Positions 54,736-63,635 of a DNA stretch of 64,000 bases are shown here, piece after piece. The stretch comes from an uncultured Pelagibacteraceae bacterium (GTDB lineage: Bacteria; Pseudomonadota; Alphaproteobacteria; Pelagibacterales; Pelagibacteraceae). The stretch covers positions 186,001 through 250,000 of the forward strand of contig CACHEU010000001.1 of the NCBI GenBank assembly GCA_902578935.1, given 5' to 3'. The notes below the pieces were generated by a model. It was given only the letters and a program-made list of their open reading frames with translations. It did not search any database and was not told where the DNA came from. Position 1 is the first letter of the stretch. Each line of letters opens with the position of its first letter. Both the position numbers and the translations under genes were made by a program.

Positions 54736-55868
54736 GAAAAAAAATTGTAATAATAGGATCTGGAATTGCCGGTTTAACTGTTGGAAGTTTATTAAAATCA
54801 CATTCTAACTTTGATGTAATGGTTTATGAAAGGGAAAAAATATTAAGTCTCGACGACGGCTATGGAATACAATTAAGCCCCAATAGCGTTTCTATTTTGA
54901 ATAAAATAGGATTTTCTAATATAGAAAATAATAATTTCTTTAACCCTTCAAGATTAAATTTTTATTCTATTAATAATAATAAAGTTTGTGACTTAAACTT
55001 AACTAGATTTAATACAGACTCAGCCAGATACACAACTTTGAAAAGATCAACTTTAATTGAATTTTTGAAGGATGGTTTATTTGCAAATAATATTAGGTTT
55101 GGAAAAGAAGTTAAAAAAATTTCAAAAATTAAAGAAAAACTATTAGTTAATTTTTCCGACAACACAAATGATCTGGCAGATTTTGTAATTGTTTCAGATG
55201 GTGTTTTTTCCAAAACAAAGTCAATAATTGAAAATAAAAATACTAAACCTTTTTATAGCGGATCAATTGCCATTAGAACAACAATCAAATCTTCGGAAGG
55301 ATTTAATTATGAAAGTGAAAATATATCACTAATAATGTTTCCAAGGGCACACCTTGTTATTTATCCCATGAATAAAAAAAATGAGTTAAATTTAGTTTGT
55401 GTTGTAAGACAAAAGTTATCCAAGAATAACGATATACATTCGATAATTAAAAAAGAAATACTTTCTCAAAATAAAAATTTAGAAAACTTATTTAAAGGCA
55501 CTCTAGAATCTTGGCCAATTTACATAACAAAAAAACCCTCTAAATCAATTTATAAAAATTTATTTTATTTAGGAGATGCGTTTTATACATTTTCTCCAAC
55601 TATTGCTCAAGGAGCGTCACAATCTATTGTGGGAGCAAATCAGTTATTTGATTTACTATCTAAAGAGACAAAAGAGATACAAGATATTTATTTTAAACAA
55701 AGATTAGAAAGCACCAAGTTAATTGATAGCAGAGCTAAATTAAATTATTTTTCTTTTCACTTATCAAATCCATTTATAGTACGATTCAGAAATATGATGC
55801 TAAAAACAATTACAAAAAATGAAAAACTTTTAGACATATACTTAAGAAATATTTATGAAACAGTCTAG
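54732..55868 (+). CDS. FAD-dependent monooxygenase (PHBH fold)
   Basis: A 378-residue flavoprotein with GSGIAGLTVG (about 9-18), a central FVIVSDGVFSKTK segment and the second FAD motif FYLGDAFYTFSPTIAQGASQS near 275-295. This family includes UbiH-type ubiquinone hydroxylases and salicylate hydroxylase-like enzymes. A role in ubiquinone synthesis is plausible but not shown. It is coupled to mutY (ATGA) and its 3' end overlaps convergent ccrM by 4 nt. Confidence 0.83.
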   Translation: MRKKIVIIGSGIAGLTVGSLLKSHSNFDVMVYEREKILSLDDGYGIQLSPNSVSILNKIGFSNIENNNFFNPSRLNFYSINNNKVCDLNLTRFNTDSARYTTLKRSTLIEFLKDGLFANNIRFGKEVKKISKIKEKLLVNFSDNTNDLADFVIVSDGVFSKTKSIIENKNTKPFYSGSIAIRTTIKSSEGFNYESENISLIMFPRAHLVIYPMNKKNELNLVCVVRQKLSKNNDIHSIIKKEILSQNKNLENLFKGTLESWPIYITKKPSKSIYKNLFYLGDAFYTFSPTIAQGASQSIVGANQLFDLLSKETKEIQDIYFKQRLESTKLIDSRAKLNYFSFHLSNPFIVRFRNMMLKTITKNEKLLDIYLRNIYETV

Positions 55869-56932
55869 GAAGCAGGCCTTAATCTTGCTCTTAACTCATC
55901 AATAGGTTTCAAATTATTACCCGATTGATAGTGCCAGTAGGTCCAACCATTACAACTTTCCGCGCCTATTATTTTTGCAGCAACCTTATGGATTGAGCCT
56001 TCAGTTTGCTTGCATTTTAAACTACCATCAATCATAATTTTCGCATTATATCTCTTTTTTTGATCAAACAACAAAGTTCCTGGTTTAATCAAACCCATCT
56101 CGATCAAAGATCCAAAGGGGACTCTTGGTTTAGATTTATTATTCTGAAGTGTATCTAGACAATCGTCTTCTATAATATTTGTTTTATTTATTCTTTGATT
56201 TGCAGCTACAAAATATTTTTTATCCTTCTCTATACCAAAATATTCTCTACCTAATTTTTTTGCAACGACTGCTGTGGTTCCTGTACCTAAAAATGGATCA
56301 AATATTGTGTCACCTTTATTTGTTGTTGCCAATATAATTCTGTGAAGCAAAGCCTCAGGTTTTTGTGTTGAGTGAACCTTTTTTCCGTTTCTTTTTAGTC
56401 TTTCTTTTCCATTGCAAATAGGGAATGTCCAGTCCGATCTCATTTGTAGGTCGTCATTTAAGCATTTTAAAGATTGGTAATTGAATGTGTATTTGGATTT
56501 TTTATTTTTTGAGGCCCAAATCAAAGTTTCGTGTGCATTAGTAAATCTTGTTCCTTTAAAATTTGGCATCGGATTGTTCTTTCTCCAAATAACATCATTC
56601 AATATCCAGTAATTTAAATTTTGTAAGTGATACCCTAATCTAAAAATATTATGGTAGGTGCCGATGACCCAAATGGTACCATTATCTTTTAAAATTCTTT
56701 TGCACTCTTTTAACCAAGTTTTGCAAAAATCATCATAGTGTTTAAAGTTTAAAAATTGATCCCATTTATCATTAACCCCGTTCACTTTACTGTTATCAGG
56801 TCTTTTTAATTTTTCTCCAATCTGCATGTTGTAAGGAGGATCGGCAAAAACTAAATCAAAAGTTTTATCTGGAATCCTCTTTAATATTTCCAAAGAGTTT
56901 CCGTTTATAATCTTATTAGAAAATTTTGACAT
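55865..56932 (-). CDS. ccrM: CcrM-like adenine-specific DNA methyltransferase (GANTC)
   Basis: Orphan beta-class N6-adenine methyltransferase. ATG 56932 is chosen (355 residues); the track's longer ORF uses TTG at 56980. The catalytic motif is FADPPYNMQIG (DPPY 31-34), the SAM motif FDPFLGTGTTAVVAKKLG, and a C-terminal domain with HKVAAKIIGAESCNGWTYWHY, specific to CcrM. No restriction partner is adjacent. In Caulobacter it methylates GANTC and helps control the cell cycle. rnhB lies upstream. Confidence 0.92.
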   Translation of the reverse strand: MSKFSNKIINGNSLEILKRIPDKTFDLVFADPPYNMQIGEKLKRPDNSKVNGVNDKWDQFLNFKHYDDFCKTWLKECKRILKDNGTIWVIGTYHNIFRLGYHLQNLNYWILNDVIWRKNNPMPNFKGTRFTNAHETLIWASKNKKSKYTFNYQSLKCLNDDLQMRSDWTFPICNGKERLKRNGKKVHSTQKPEALLHRIILATTNKGDTIFDPFLGTGTTAVVAKKLGREYFGIEKDKKYFVAANQRINKTNIIEDDCLDTLQNNKSKPRVPFGSLIEMGLIKPGTLLFDQKKRYNAKIMIDGSLKCKQTEGSIHKVAAKIIGAESCNGWTYWHYQSGNNLKPIDELRARLRPAS

Positions 56933-57011
56933 TATTGAATTCAACCCGAAATTGAATCCAGCGTCAAATTTTTTTTTCAAAAAAATTGAGTCTATAGTGT
57001 GCTAAGGATTC

Positions 57012-57581
57012 TTATTTGGACAAGATGTTGTGTACGGGCTTATAACTTTTTCTGTGGTAATTAGTAACCCCGAATTTTTTTAGGGCACCCAAATGTTGCC
57101 AAGTACCATAACCAAAATTCTTATTCCATTTGTATTCCGGAAATTTATTTCCTAACTTTATCATATAAAGATCTCTATATGCTTTTGCTACAATGGAAGC
57201 TGCAGAAATACACTTAATTTTTTGATCTCCCTTGATAACCGTTTTAGAGTTCTTTAATTTTTTTGGAGCATGTGTTCCATCAATTAGAAAAAGATGAGGT
57301 TTCTTTTTTAATTTTTTTACAGCTCTTTCCATTGAAAGCAATGTAGCATTAAAAATATTATATTTATCTATTTCATCTACAGATGCCAAACCAATGGCAT
57401 ACCAGGAATTTTTTTTTATATGTTTAGCAATCTCTATTCTGTCTTTAAATGCAATGGTTTTTGAATCTCTTAAAAATTTTTTATTAATATTTTTTTTTAA
57501 AATAAGCGCACAAGAAATAACAGGGCCAGCCAAACAACCTCTTCCAACCTCATCTACACCTGCAAGAATTTTGTTAGCCAT
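57012..57581 (-). CDS. rnhB: Ribonuclease HII
   Basis: Cuts RNA-DNA hybrids and single ribonucleotides. It is 189 residues. GVDEVGRGCLAGPV (about 8-21) holds the first acidic pair; LIDGTHAPK and the AASIVAKAYRD segment complete the active site. It overlaps the uracil-DNA glycosylase gene by 8 nt and is followed by ccrM, a frequent alphaproteobacterial neighbour. Confidence 0.95.
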   Translation of the reverse strand: MANKILAGVDEVGRGCLAGPVISCALILKKNINKKFLRDSKTIAFKDRIEIAKHIKKNSWYAIGLASVDEIDKYNIFNATLLSMERAVKKLKKKPHLFLIDGTHAPKKLKNSKTVIKGDQKIKCISAASIVAKAYRDLYMIKLGNKFPEYKWNKNFGYGTWQHLGALKKFGVTNYHRKSYKPVHNILSK

Positions 57582-58293
57582 TTAATTTTATTTTTAATCC
57601 AGACATTTTCTTTCTAATCATTTTTAAATCTTCCCAAGCGTATTTTTTTTGGTCTGGTTGTCTCATTAGAAAAGCAGGGTGAAACGAAGCAATTACTTCT
57701 GGATTGGCACTACCAATTTTTTTATTCACCCATTTTCCTCTGGCTTTAGAAATTACTACCTCATTACCTATAAGCGCATTCAACGCAGTACTGCCTAGCA
57801 ATAGTAAGATCTTGGGGTTAATCAACTCTATATGTTTAACAAGGAAGGGGAGATATCTTTTTATTTCTTCATCTGTTGGCTTTCTATTCATTGGAGGTCT
57901 AAAATTTACTACATTTGAAATATATACATTTTTTCTATTTAGCTTGATCGCTTCTAACATTTTATCAAGAAGTTTTCCGGCTCTACCCACAAAAGGCTTT
58001 CCCTCTTTATCCTCATTTGCACCAGGACCTTCGCCGATTATCATTATTTTGGCAAAAGGATTTCCGTCAGAAAACACTAAATTTGTAGCATTCTTTTTTA
58101 AATCACAATTTTGAATGGAATTAATTTTCTCTTTTAGCATGTTTAGCTGTTTTAGTCTGGAGTTAGAATTGTCATTTTTTCCATTGTTTTTCTTATATCT
58201 ACTTATAGAATTATTATTGTATACGACTTCATTATTTATAAGTTTATGATAAAATTTACTTTTGCTACTTTTAAGAACAGGTTTATTTTTCAT
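57574..58293 (-). CDS. Uracil-DNA glycosylase, family 4-like, lacking Fe-S cysteines
   Basis: A 239-residue glycosylase. IGEGPGANEDKEGKPFVGRAG is the family 4/5 motif 1 and SFHPAFLMRQP is motif 2. Classic family 4 enzymes hold a 4Fe-4S cluster; here only one Cys (Cys63) is present in the whole protein, and the NVVxC position reads NVVNFRPP. The N-terminal 50 residues are low-complexity, so a start at ATG 58140 is possible. It is divergent from the TPR gene with 6 bp between starts. Confidence 0.85.
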   Translation of the reverse strand: MKNKPVLKSSKSKFYHKLINNEVVYNNNSISRYKKNNGKNDNSNSRLKQLNMLKEKINSIQNCDLKKNATNLVFSDGNPFAKIMIIGEGPGANEDKEGKPFVGRAGKLLDKMLEAIKLNRKNVYISNVVNFRPPMNRKPTDEEIKRYLPFLVKHIELINPKILLLLGSTALNALIGNEVVISKARGKWVNKKIGSANPEVIASFHPAFLMRQPDQKKYAWEDLKMIRKKMSGLKIKLNG

Positions 58294-58299
58294 GGATTT

Positions 58300-59997
58300 A
58301 TGAAGGTTCGTTTTTTCATTTTTAGAATTATATTATATACTTTTATATTTGTAGGTATATTTAATTCATCTCACTCTAAAGTTTCCAAATTCAATTATGA
58401 CGCTAAAAGTATTTCTAACTATTTTTCCGGTTCAATTTATTTTGACGATCTTGATTATGCGAAATCCGAAAAGGCTTTTAAGAAACTTGATGATTTTGAG
58501 GGGAAAAGCACTAAATATTCCTCTAAATTTATTCATTCCCTAATAAATTTAGGGAAATATGACGAGGCTTATAAATATTCAAAAAAACTAGAAAAGAAAA
58601 ATCTATCTAATTTTGAAAGCAATCTTTTTTTAGGCTTATATCAATTTAAAGTGGAAAATTATACTAAAGCCAAATTTTATTTTGACAAATTGGAAAATAA
58701 TTTTGAGCATCAACTAATATTTGATATTCTAAAAATCTCTCTAAATTCTTGGACTGAAATAGCGCAATCAAAAAAAACAGAAAAAATAAAACTTATTGAT
58801 ATCTCACGTCCTGGCTACAACAATTTAATTTTAATTCAAAAAGTGTTTGCTCATTGTCACACTGGTAGCGCTGACACAGAGCAAGAGTTTAAGAGAATAA
58901 TTGAAAATAAAAAATTTGGTTTTTCAAGATACAATTTCTTTTTTGCTAATTATTTGCTCAACAACAATAAAGAAACTGAATCAAAAAATTTTATAAATTT
59001 AGCCTCTGAAAGATATCCTGGAAATTTACTTATTAATCAATTCAAAAAAAATCTAAATAATAAAGAAAAAACTAAAATCCGGTTTAATTGCACAAGCAGC
59101 TCCGATGTTATGGGGGAAATATTTTATATTTTTGCAAACGCCTTGTCTTCGCAGGGAGATTATAAGCTTTCAAATTTTTATATTAGTCTTTCTAAATTTT
59201 TAAATCCAAATTTTTTATCATACGACGCATTATTAGCAGAAAACTTTTTTATTCTAAAAAAAAACCATGATGCAAAAAAGATTTATAAAAAAATATCGAA
59301 ACTTGGTTCTATTTATAAATGGTACGCAGCAAAAAAGATTTCGGTAATAATGGATGAAGAAAATAAAGATTCTGTTAATTTTTTATTTGAATCTTATAAG
59401 GAAATAAATCCTGGTATTTACGAGACTTTTGATTTTGCAAATTTTTTAAGAGGAAAAGAAGATTATGAAAAATCAATTGAACTTTATTCAAAGTTGTTAT
59501 TAACAATTAACAAAAATCACGAATTGTATCCCAAGATTTTGGAGAGAAGAGGGATGGCATACGAAAGAAGCGACAAATGGAAGCTTGCCGAAAAAGATCT
59601 TCTTAAGTCTCTAGAGGCATTGCCGAAGGAACCTTATGTAATGAACTATTTGGCTTACTCCTGGGTGGAAAAAAATAAAAATATTCAAACAGCTTTGAAT
59701 ATGTTGAGAGAAGCAAATGAACTAAAAAAGCACGATGGTTACATAACAGATTCTCTTGGATGGGCATTGTATAAATTAAAAAATTTTTCAGAAGCCAAAA
59801 AATATCTTGAAAAGGCAATTATACTTATGCCTCAAGATCCCATAGTAAACGATCACTTCGGTGACTGTTTATGGATGAATAATTATAAAATCCAAGCCCG
59901 TTATTATTGGAAGAATGTTCTTAATTTAAAAAAAGCTGATAAAGAGTTAAAAAAGAAAGTTGAGAAAAAACTTTTACTTGGTTTGCAAGGTACGTAA
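58300..59997 (+). CDS. Exported tetratricopeptide-repeat protein
   Basis: A 565-residue protein from ATG 58300, 18 codons inside the track ORF, which gives a clean signal sequence (MKVRFFIFRIILYTFIFVG). The rest is helical repeats; TPR-like units are clear in the last third (YEKSIELYSKLL, WKLAEKDLLKSLEALP, FSEAKKYLEKAIILMP). TPR proteins of this type often precede ispE in alphaproteobacteria. The partner and role are unknown. It is 13 nt from ispE. Confidence 0.85.
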   Translation: MKVRFFIFRIILYTFIFVGIFNSSHSKVSKFNYDAKSISNYFSGSIYFDDLDYAKSEKAFKKLDDFEGKSTKYSSKFIHSLINLGKYDEAYKYSKKLEKKNLSNFESNLFLGLYQFKVENYTKAKFYFDKLENNFEHQLIFDILKISLNSWTEIAQSKKTEKIKLIDISRPGYNNLILIQKVFAHCHTGSADTEQEFKRIIENKKFGFSRYNFFFANYLLNNNKETESKNFINLASERYPGNLLINQFKKNLNNKEKTKIRFNCTSSSDVMGEIFYIFANALSSQGDYKLSNFYISLSKFLNPNFLSYDALLAENFFILKKNHDAKKIYKKISKLGSIYKWYAAKKISVIMDEENKDSVNFLFESYKEINPGIYETFDFANFLRGKEDYEKSIELYSKLLLTINKNHELYPKILERRGMAYERSDKWKLAEKDLLKSLEALPKEPYVMNYLAYSWVEKNKNIQTALNMLREANELKKHDGYITDSLGWALYKLKNFSEAKKYLEKAIILMPQDPIVNDHFGDCLWMNNYKIQARYYWKNVLNLKKADKELKKKVEKKLLLGLQGT

Positions 59998-60010
59998 AAT
60001 TTTTGAATAA

Positions 60011-60871
60011 ATGAATAATGTAGTCTTAAAATCATACGCTAAAATTAATTTGTTTTTAAAGGTTGGAAAAAAATTAAGAAAAACAAAACTTCATAACATT
60101 CAATCCTTAATTTTTTTAATCAACTTAAAAGATGAAATTATTATTAAAAAAATTTACGGTTCAAAAGATATTGTAAAATTCACCGGAAAATTTCAGACAA
60201 ATATTAAAAAAAAGAATAACTCTATTACTAAATCTCTTTTACTGTTAAGAAGAAAGAAATATATTGAAAAAAAAACCAATTATCAAATAGTTGTTAAAAA
60301 AAACATTCCAGTTTTTTCTGGACTTGGTGGAGGCTCAAGTAATGCAGCTTCAATTATTCGGTATTTTTTAAAAGGGAGAAAGATTTTAAAACAAGATATT
60401 GATTATTTTTCAAAGCATCTTGGTTCTGATTTAAAATTGTTCTTTAGATCAAAAAAAGTATTTCAAAAAAATTTGTCAACAATTGTAGATTTTAAAAAAC
60501 ACTATACATTTTATTTTTTACTCACCTATCCTTTTTTAAAAGGTTCTACTAAGGAAATTTATTCTAAATTAAGAAAGTTTGAATTAATCAAAAATAAAAA
60601 TAACTACAAAAAAAATTCAAGATCAAACTTTATTAATGCATTACAGCTGTCAAAAAATTCTTTAGAGAAAGTAGTAATTTCTAAATTTCCAGTAGTTGGA
60701 AAGATTTTAGAAGAAATGAAGTTAATTAAAAATTGCCAACTTTCAAGAGTGACTGGATCAGGATCTGCATGTTTTGCCTTATTTTTGAACAAAAAAGATG
60801 CAGCTTTGGCTTTGAGTCAAATTAAAAAGAAGTTTCCTAAATTTTGGTGTGTTCTTTGTAAAACTATTTAA
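60011..60871 (+). CDS. ispE: 4-diphosphocytidyl-2-C-methyl-D-erythritol kinase
   Basis: GHMP kinase of the MEP isoprenoid pathway. It is 286 residues. KSYAKINLFLKVGKK starts the protein; the ATP loop is PVFSGLGGGSSNAAS (about 98-112) and SRVTGSGSACFALF is the C-terminal GHMP motif. It is very lysine-rich. Together with ispH in this window it feeds carotenoid, ubiquinone and haem A side chains. tRNA-Gln starts 33 nt downstream. Confidence 0.93.
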   Translation: MNNVVLKSYAKINLFLKVGKKLRKTKLHNIQSLIFLINLKDEIIIKKIYGSKDIVKFTGKFQTNIKKKNNSITKSLLLLRRKKYIEKKTNYQIVVKKNIPVFSGLGGGSSNAASIIRYFLKGRKILKQDIDYFSKHLGSDLKLFFRSKKVFQKNLSTIVDFKKHYTFYFLLTYPFLKGSTKEIYSKLRKFELIKNKNNYKKNSRSNFINALQLSKNSLEKVVISKFPVVGKILEEMKLIKNCQLSRVTGSGSACFALFLNKKDAALALSQIKKKFPKFWCVLCKTI

Positions 60872-60904
60872 ATTTCTCTTTTTATGGTATATCAAAAAAT
60901 ACCT

Positions 60905-60978
60905 TGGGGCGTAGCCAAGCGGTAAGGCAGTGGTTTTTGGTACCACCATCCTAGGTTCGAATCCTAGCGCCCCAGCCA
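60905..60978 (+). tRNA. tRNA-Gln (anticodon TTG)
   Basis: A 74-nt cloverleaf with encoded CCA: acceptor TGGGGCG/CGCCCCA, D stem GCC/GGC, anticodon stem GTGGT/ACCAC with loop TTTTGGT, T stem CTAGG/CCTAG, discriminator G73. The cca start codon follows 5 nt after the CCA end. Confidence 0.96.
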
Positions 60979-60983
60979 ACGAT

Positions 60984-62228
60984 ATGTTTTTGATAAATAA
61001 TATTAAAAAAATTTTATTCCCATTTTATAAAGAGAAAAAAATTAAGGAAATTTTTCAAATACTAAATAGTGATAAAAAAAATAACGCAATGTTAGTAGGA
61101 GGATGTGTTAGAAATTTTTTAAACAATGAAAAAATAGGGGATGTCGATATAGCAACCATTTTTACACCCGCGGAATTAATAAAAAAATTCTCAGGCGCTA
61201 ATTTTAGACTTATTAAAAGCGGCATTGATCACGGAACAATAACTTTATCAAAAGACAATAAAAACTTCGAGATAACAACCTTGAGAGAAGATGTGGCTAC
61301 AGATGGTAGACATGCAAAAGTTTCTTTTACCAAAGATTGGAAAAAAGACTCCGAAAGAAGAGATTTTACAATCAACGCAATTTATTTAGATCAAAATGGA
61401 AAAATATTTGACCCCCAAAATGGTATTCAAAATTTAAAAGAGAAAAAAATTAAATTTATAGGCGATCCTCAAAAAAGGATAGAGGAAGATTACTTAAGAA
61501 TTTTAAGATTTTTGAGATTCTCAATACAATATCAAGATTTTGATGAAGATGATCAGACTTTTAGAATTATTCAAAAAAATCTTAATGGGATAATAAAACT
61601 TTCAAAAGAAAGAGTTTTCAGCGAATTAATTAAAATTATAAGTTTAGATAACATAAAAGATCTTTTTTCTAAGAAGAAATTTTACGAGATTTTTAGAGTA
61701 ATTTTTCCTGAACTTAAATATTCGGACAAACTAAAAGGAATGAACCAAGAAATATATAAAAAATTTGTTCAATCCGAGCAAAATTTATTACTAGCATTAT
61801 TGTTAGTAGATGACACAGATAACCACATTTATTTTGCACATAAATATAAAGTTTCTAGTTATTTGAAGGAATCTCTTATTTTTTTTCATCAATGCTTTTG
61901 TGAGGCAAAAAAGAATAAAAACTTTTTTGAAAAAGATTTAAAAAAAAATATTTTCTATTATGGAAAAAATAAAATAGCATCTTTAGCTAAATTTTATTTT
62001 CTTTCTCATACCAAAAAAAATTATGCAAACCTAGCAAATATTTTAAAAAAAATTGAATCAACCAATATTCCAGAATTTCCAATAACTGGGAAACATCTTT
62101 TGGAACAAGGTTTTAAAAGCGGAAGAAAAATTGGAGAAATTTTAAAAAGAATCGAGAAAGAATGGATTAAAAATGATTTTAATTTAGAAGATGAGGAATT
62201 AAAAAATTTAATAAAAAAATATATTTAA
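60984..62228 (+). CDS. cca: CCA tRNA nucleotidyltransferase / poly(A) polymerase family
   Basis: Class II nucleotidyltransferase, 414 residues from ATG 60984. The track start at 60930 is inside tRNA-Gln. The head domain shows MLVGGCVRNFL and the GDVDIAT metal site (about 57-63), then RRDFTINAIYLD and the RRF-like RFLRFS motif. CCA-adding and poly(A) enzymes share these motifs; the encoded CCA on both tRNAs here would make it a repair enzyme. The start is 5 nt after the tRNA with no Shine-Dalgarno. Confidence 0.9.
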   Translation: MFLINNIKKILFPFYKEKKIKEIFQILNSDKKNNAMLVGGCVRNFLNNEKIGDVDIATIFTPAELIKKFSGANFRLIKSGIDHGTITLSKDNKNFEITTLREDVATDGRHAKVSFTKDWKKDSERRDFTINAIYLDQNGKIFDPQNGIQNLKEKKIKFIGDPQKRIEEDYLRILRFLRFSIQYQDFDEDDQTFRIIQKNLNGIIKLSKERVFSELIKIISLDNIKDLFSKKKFYEIFRVIFPELKYSDKLKGMNQEIYKKFVQSEQNLLLALLLVDDTDNHIYFAHKYKVSSYLKESLIFFHQCFCEAKKNKNFFEKDLKKNIFYYGKNKIASLAKFYFLSHTKKNYANLANILKKIESTNIPEFPITGKHLLEQGFKSGRKIGEILKRIEKEWIKNDFNLEDEELKNLIKKYI

Positions 62229-62241
62229 GTTAAATATATTT
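62218..62241. repeat. Perfect AT palindrome spanning the cca and greA stop codons
   Basis: AAATATATTTA-A-G-T-TAAATATATTT: two 12-nt arms, 62218-62228 extended to the cca TAA and 62230-62241, around the single gap base at 62229, with arms pairing over essentially the full length. Both proteins therefore end in Lys-Tyr-Ile followed by TAA. It could form a weak shared terminator hairpin, but there is no GC-rich stem. Confidence 0.5.
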
Positions 62242-62706
62242 AACTTCCAAAATTTCAAAATTTTTCTCTCCAGACGGAGTGTTTACAGTTACTAGATCTT
62301 TAATTACCTTTCCGATTAATGACTTTCCCATCGGTGACTTAAAATAAATTAAACTTTTTCCAATATCAGCTTCATCTTTTCCTACAATTTTAAATGATTT
62401 TTTTTTTTCGTTCTCTATATCTTTTACAGTTACTGTTGATCCGAAAATAACTTTACCATCATTTTCCATTTTAGTTACATCAATAACATTTGCTATTGCA
62501 ATAATGTTATTAATCTCCAAAACTCTACCCTCAATGTGACCCTGTTGTTCTTTGGCCGCATGATATTCTGCATTTTCTTTTAAATCACCATGAGCTCTAG
62601 CTTCAGCTATGGCCGTAACCACTTTTGGTCTTTTATTATTTTTTAAATCCTCCAGCTCTTCTTTAAGTTTTTTTAATCCCTCAACTGTAATTGGCTCTTT
62701 TTCCAT
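62230..62706 (-). CDS. greA: Transcription elongation factor GreA
   Basis: Rescues backtracked RNA polymerase. It is 158 residues. The N-terminal coiled coil ends in EARAHGDLKENAEYHAAKEQQ, which holds the acidic tip (Asp, Glu) at about 41-44; the C-terminal FKBP-like domain has SPMGKSLIGK. It directly follows hemF on the minus strand (no gap). It is convergent with cca, 1 nt apart. Confidence 0.96.
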   Translation of the reverse strand: MEKEPITVEGLKKLKEELEDLKNNKRPKVVTAIAEARAHGDLKENAEYHAAKEQQGHIEGRVLEINNIIAIANVIDVTKMENDGKVIFGSTVTVKDIENEKKKSFKIVGKDEADIGKSLIYFKSPMGKSLIGKVIKDLVTVNTPSGEKNFEILEVKYI

Positions 62707-63558
62707 TTATTTCCATTTCGCTTTTGGTGGAAGTGACATAAAAATCGCATCAAGATTTCCACCGGTATTAAGACCAAACTTGGTTCCTCTATCGTAAAGC
62801 AAATTAAATTCTGCATATTTACCCCTTTTGATCAACTGATTTTTTTTCTGCATTTTAGACCATTCAGAAAAAATTTTCTTTTCTATAATAGCTTTGGAAA
62901 TATTAAGAAAGCAAATTCCAATCTCCCTAATAAATTTAAAATTTCTTTGCCAATCTTTGTATAGGTAATCAAAAAAAATTCCACCAATACCTCTGGCTTC
63001 TTTTCTGTGTTTAAGATAGAAATATTTATCACACCAGTTTTTATATTTATTATAATTTTTTTTGTTATTTTTACATAAAATTTTTAATTCTTTGTGAAAT
63101 AATTTTTTTTCATTTAAATCCCTAAAACTTGGCGTAACATCCATTCCTCCTCCAAACCAATTCTTTGAAGTTACAACAAATCTTGTATTGAAATGCATGG
63201 CTGGTATTTTTGGATTTTTCATATGGGCTACAATCGATATACCAGAAGCCCAATAAGAATTATTTTTTTTTGTTCCAGGAATATTTCCTCTAAATTTTTT
63301 TGGGAAAATACCTTCAACTGTTGAATGATTAATTCCAACCTTCTCAAAGAGTTGGCCATTTTTTAGAATATAGTATGTACCTCCACCTTCACCAAAATTT
63401 TCTTTTTTCCAATCATTTTTTTTAAAATATTTAGGTACAACTTTTTTTTTTTTAGAAAATTCCTTCTCAAGATATTGAAATTCTTCAAGGATTTTTAGTT
63501 GTAAAAATTTAAACCATTCACTAGCTAATTTTTTTTGTGTTTCTAGATCTAGCTCCAT
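62707..63558 (-). CDS. hemF: Oxygen-dependent coproporphyrinogen III oxidase
   Basis: Aerobic step of haem synthesis, 283 residues. GGGTYYILKNGQLFEKVGINHS, the MHFNTRFV segment and WFGGGMDVTP are family hallmarks, and the C-terminal RGTKFGLNTGGNLDAI is intact. It contains a T12 run (63442-63453) read as a lysine stretch, the longest homopolymer I noticed. It heads hemF-greA and is divergent from petA across 128 bp. Confidence 0.96.
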   Translation of the reverse strand: MELDLETQKKLASEWFKFLQLKILEEFQYLEKEFSKKKKVVPKYFKKNDWKKENFGEGGGTYYILKNGQLFEKVGINHSTVEGIFPKKFRGNIPGTKKNNSYWASGISIVAHMKNPKIPAMHFNTRFVVTSKNWFGGGMDVTPSFRDLNEKKLFHKELKILCKNNKKNYNKYKNWCDKYFYLKHRKEARGIGGIFFDYLYKDWQRNFKFIREIGICFLNISKAIIEKKIFSEWSKMQKKNQLIKRGKYAEFNLLYDRGTKFGLNTGGNLDAIFMSLPPKAKWK

Positions 63559-63598
63559 AAAAAACCATTAATCTGTTTATAAATCCTCGAATTTCTCA

Positions 63599-63635
63599 TT
63601 TCCAGGTAATCCGTGTGTCATTCTGACCCTGGGAA
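63599..63635 (+). promoter_or_regulatory. Candidate structured leader element upstream of petA
   Basis: TTCCAGG (63600-63606) pairs with CCTGGGAA (63628-63635, one bulged G); inside, after a 10-nt one-sided bulge TAATCCGTGT, GTCA-TTC-TGAC forms a second perfect stem that stacks directly on the outer one. It is more GC-rich than anything else in this 128-bp gap and lies about 50 nt before the petA start. It could be a leader motif of petA, or of hemF on the other strand. Confidence 0.4.

Noticed and set aside
56933-56980. Longer ccrM from TTG 56980
   Set aside because: The extra 16 residues have no counterpart in CcrM proteins; ATG 56932 matches the family start.
60930-60983. N-terminal extension of cca in the ORF track
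   Set aside because: It lies inside tRNA-Gln; ATG 60984 is in frame directly after it.
63442-63453. T12 run in hemF (and T11 in purD at 23619-23629, T10 in rsmD at 22101-22110) as phase-variable switches
   Set aside because: They encode lysine stretches in an AT-rich genome, in housekeeping genes with intact frames; nothing suggests switching.
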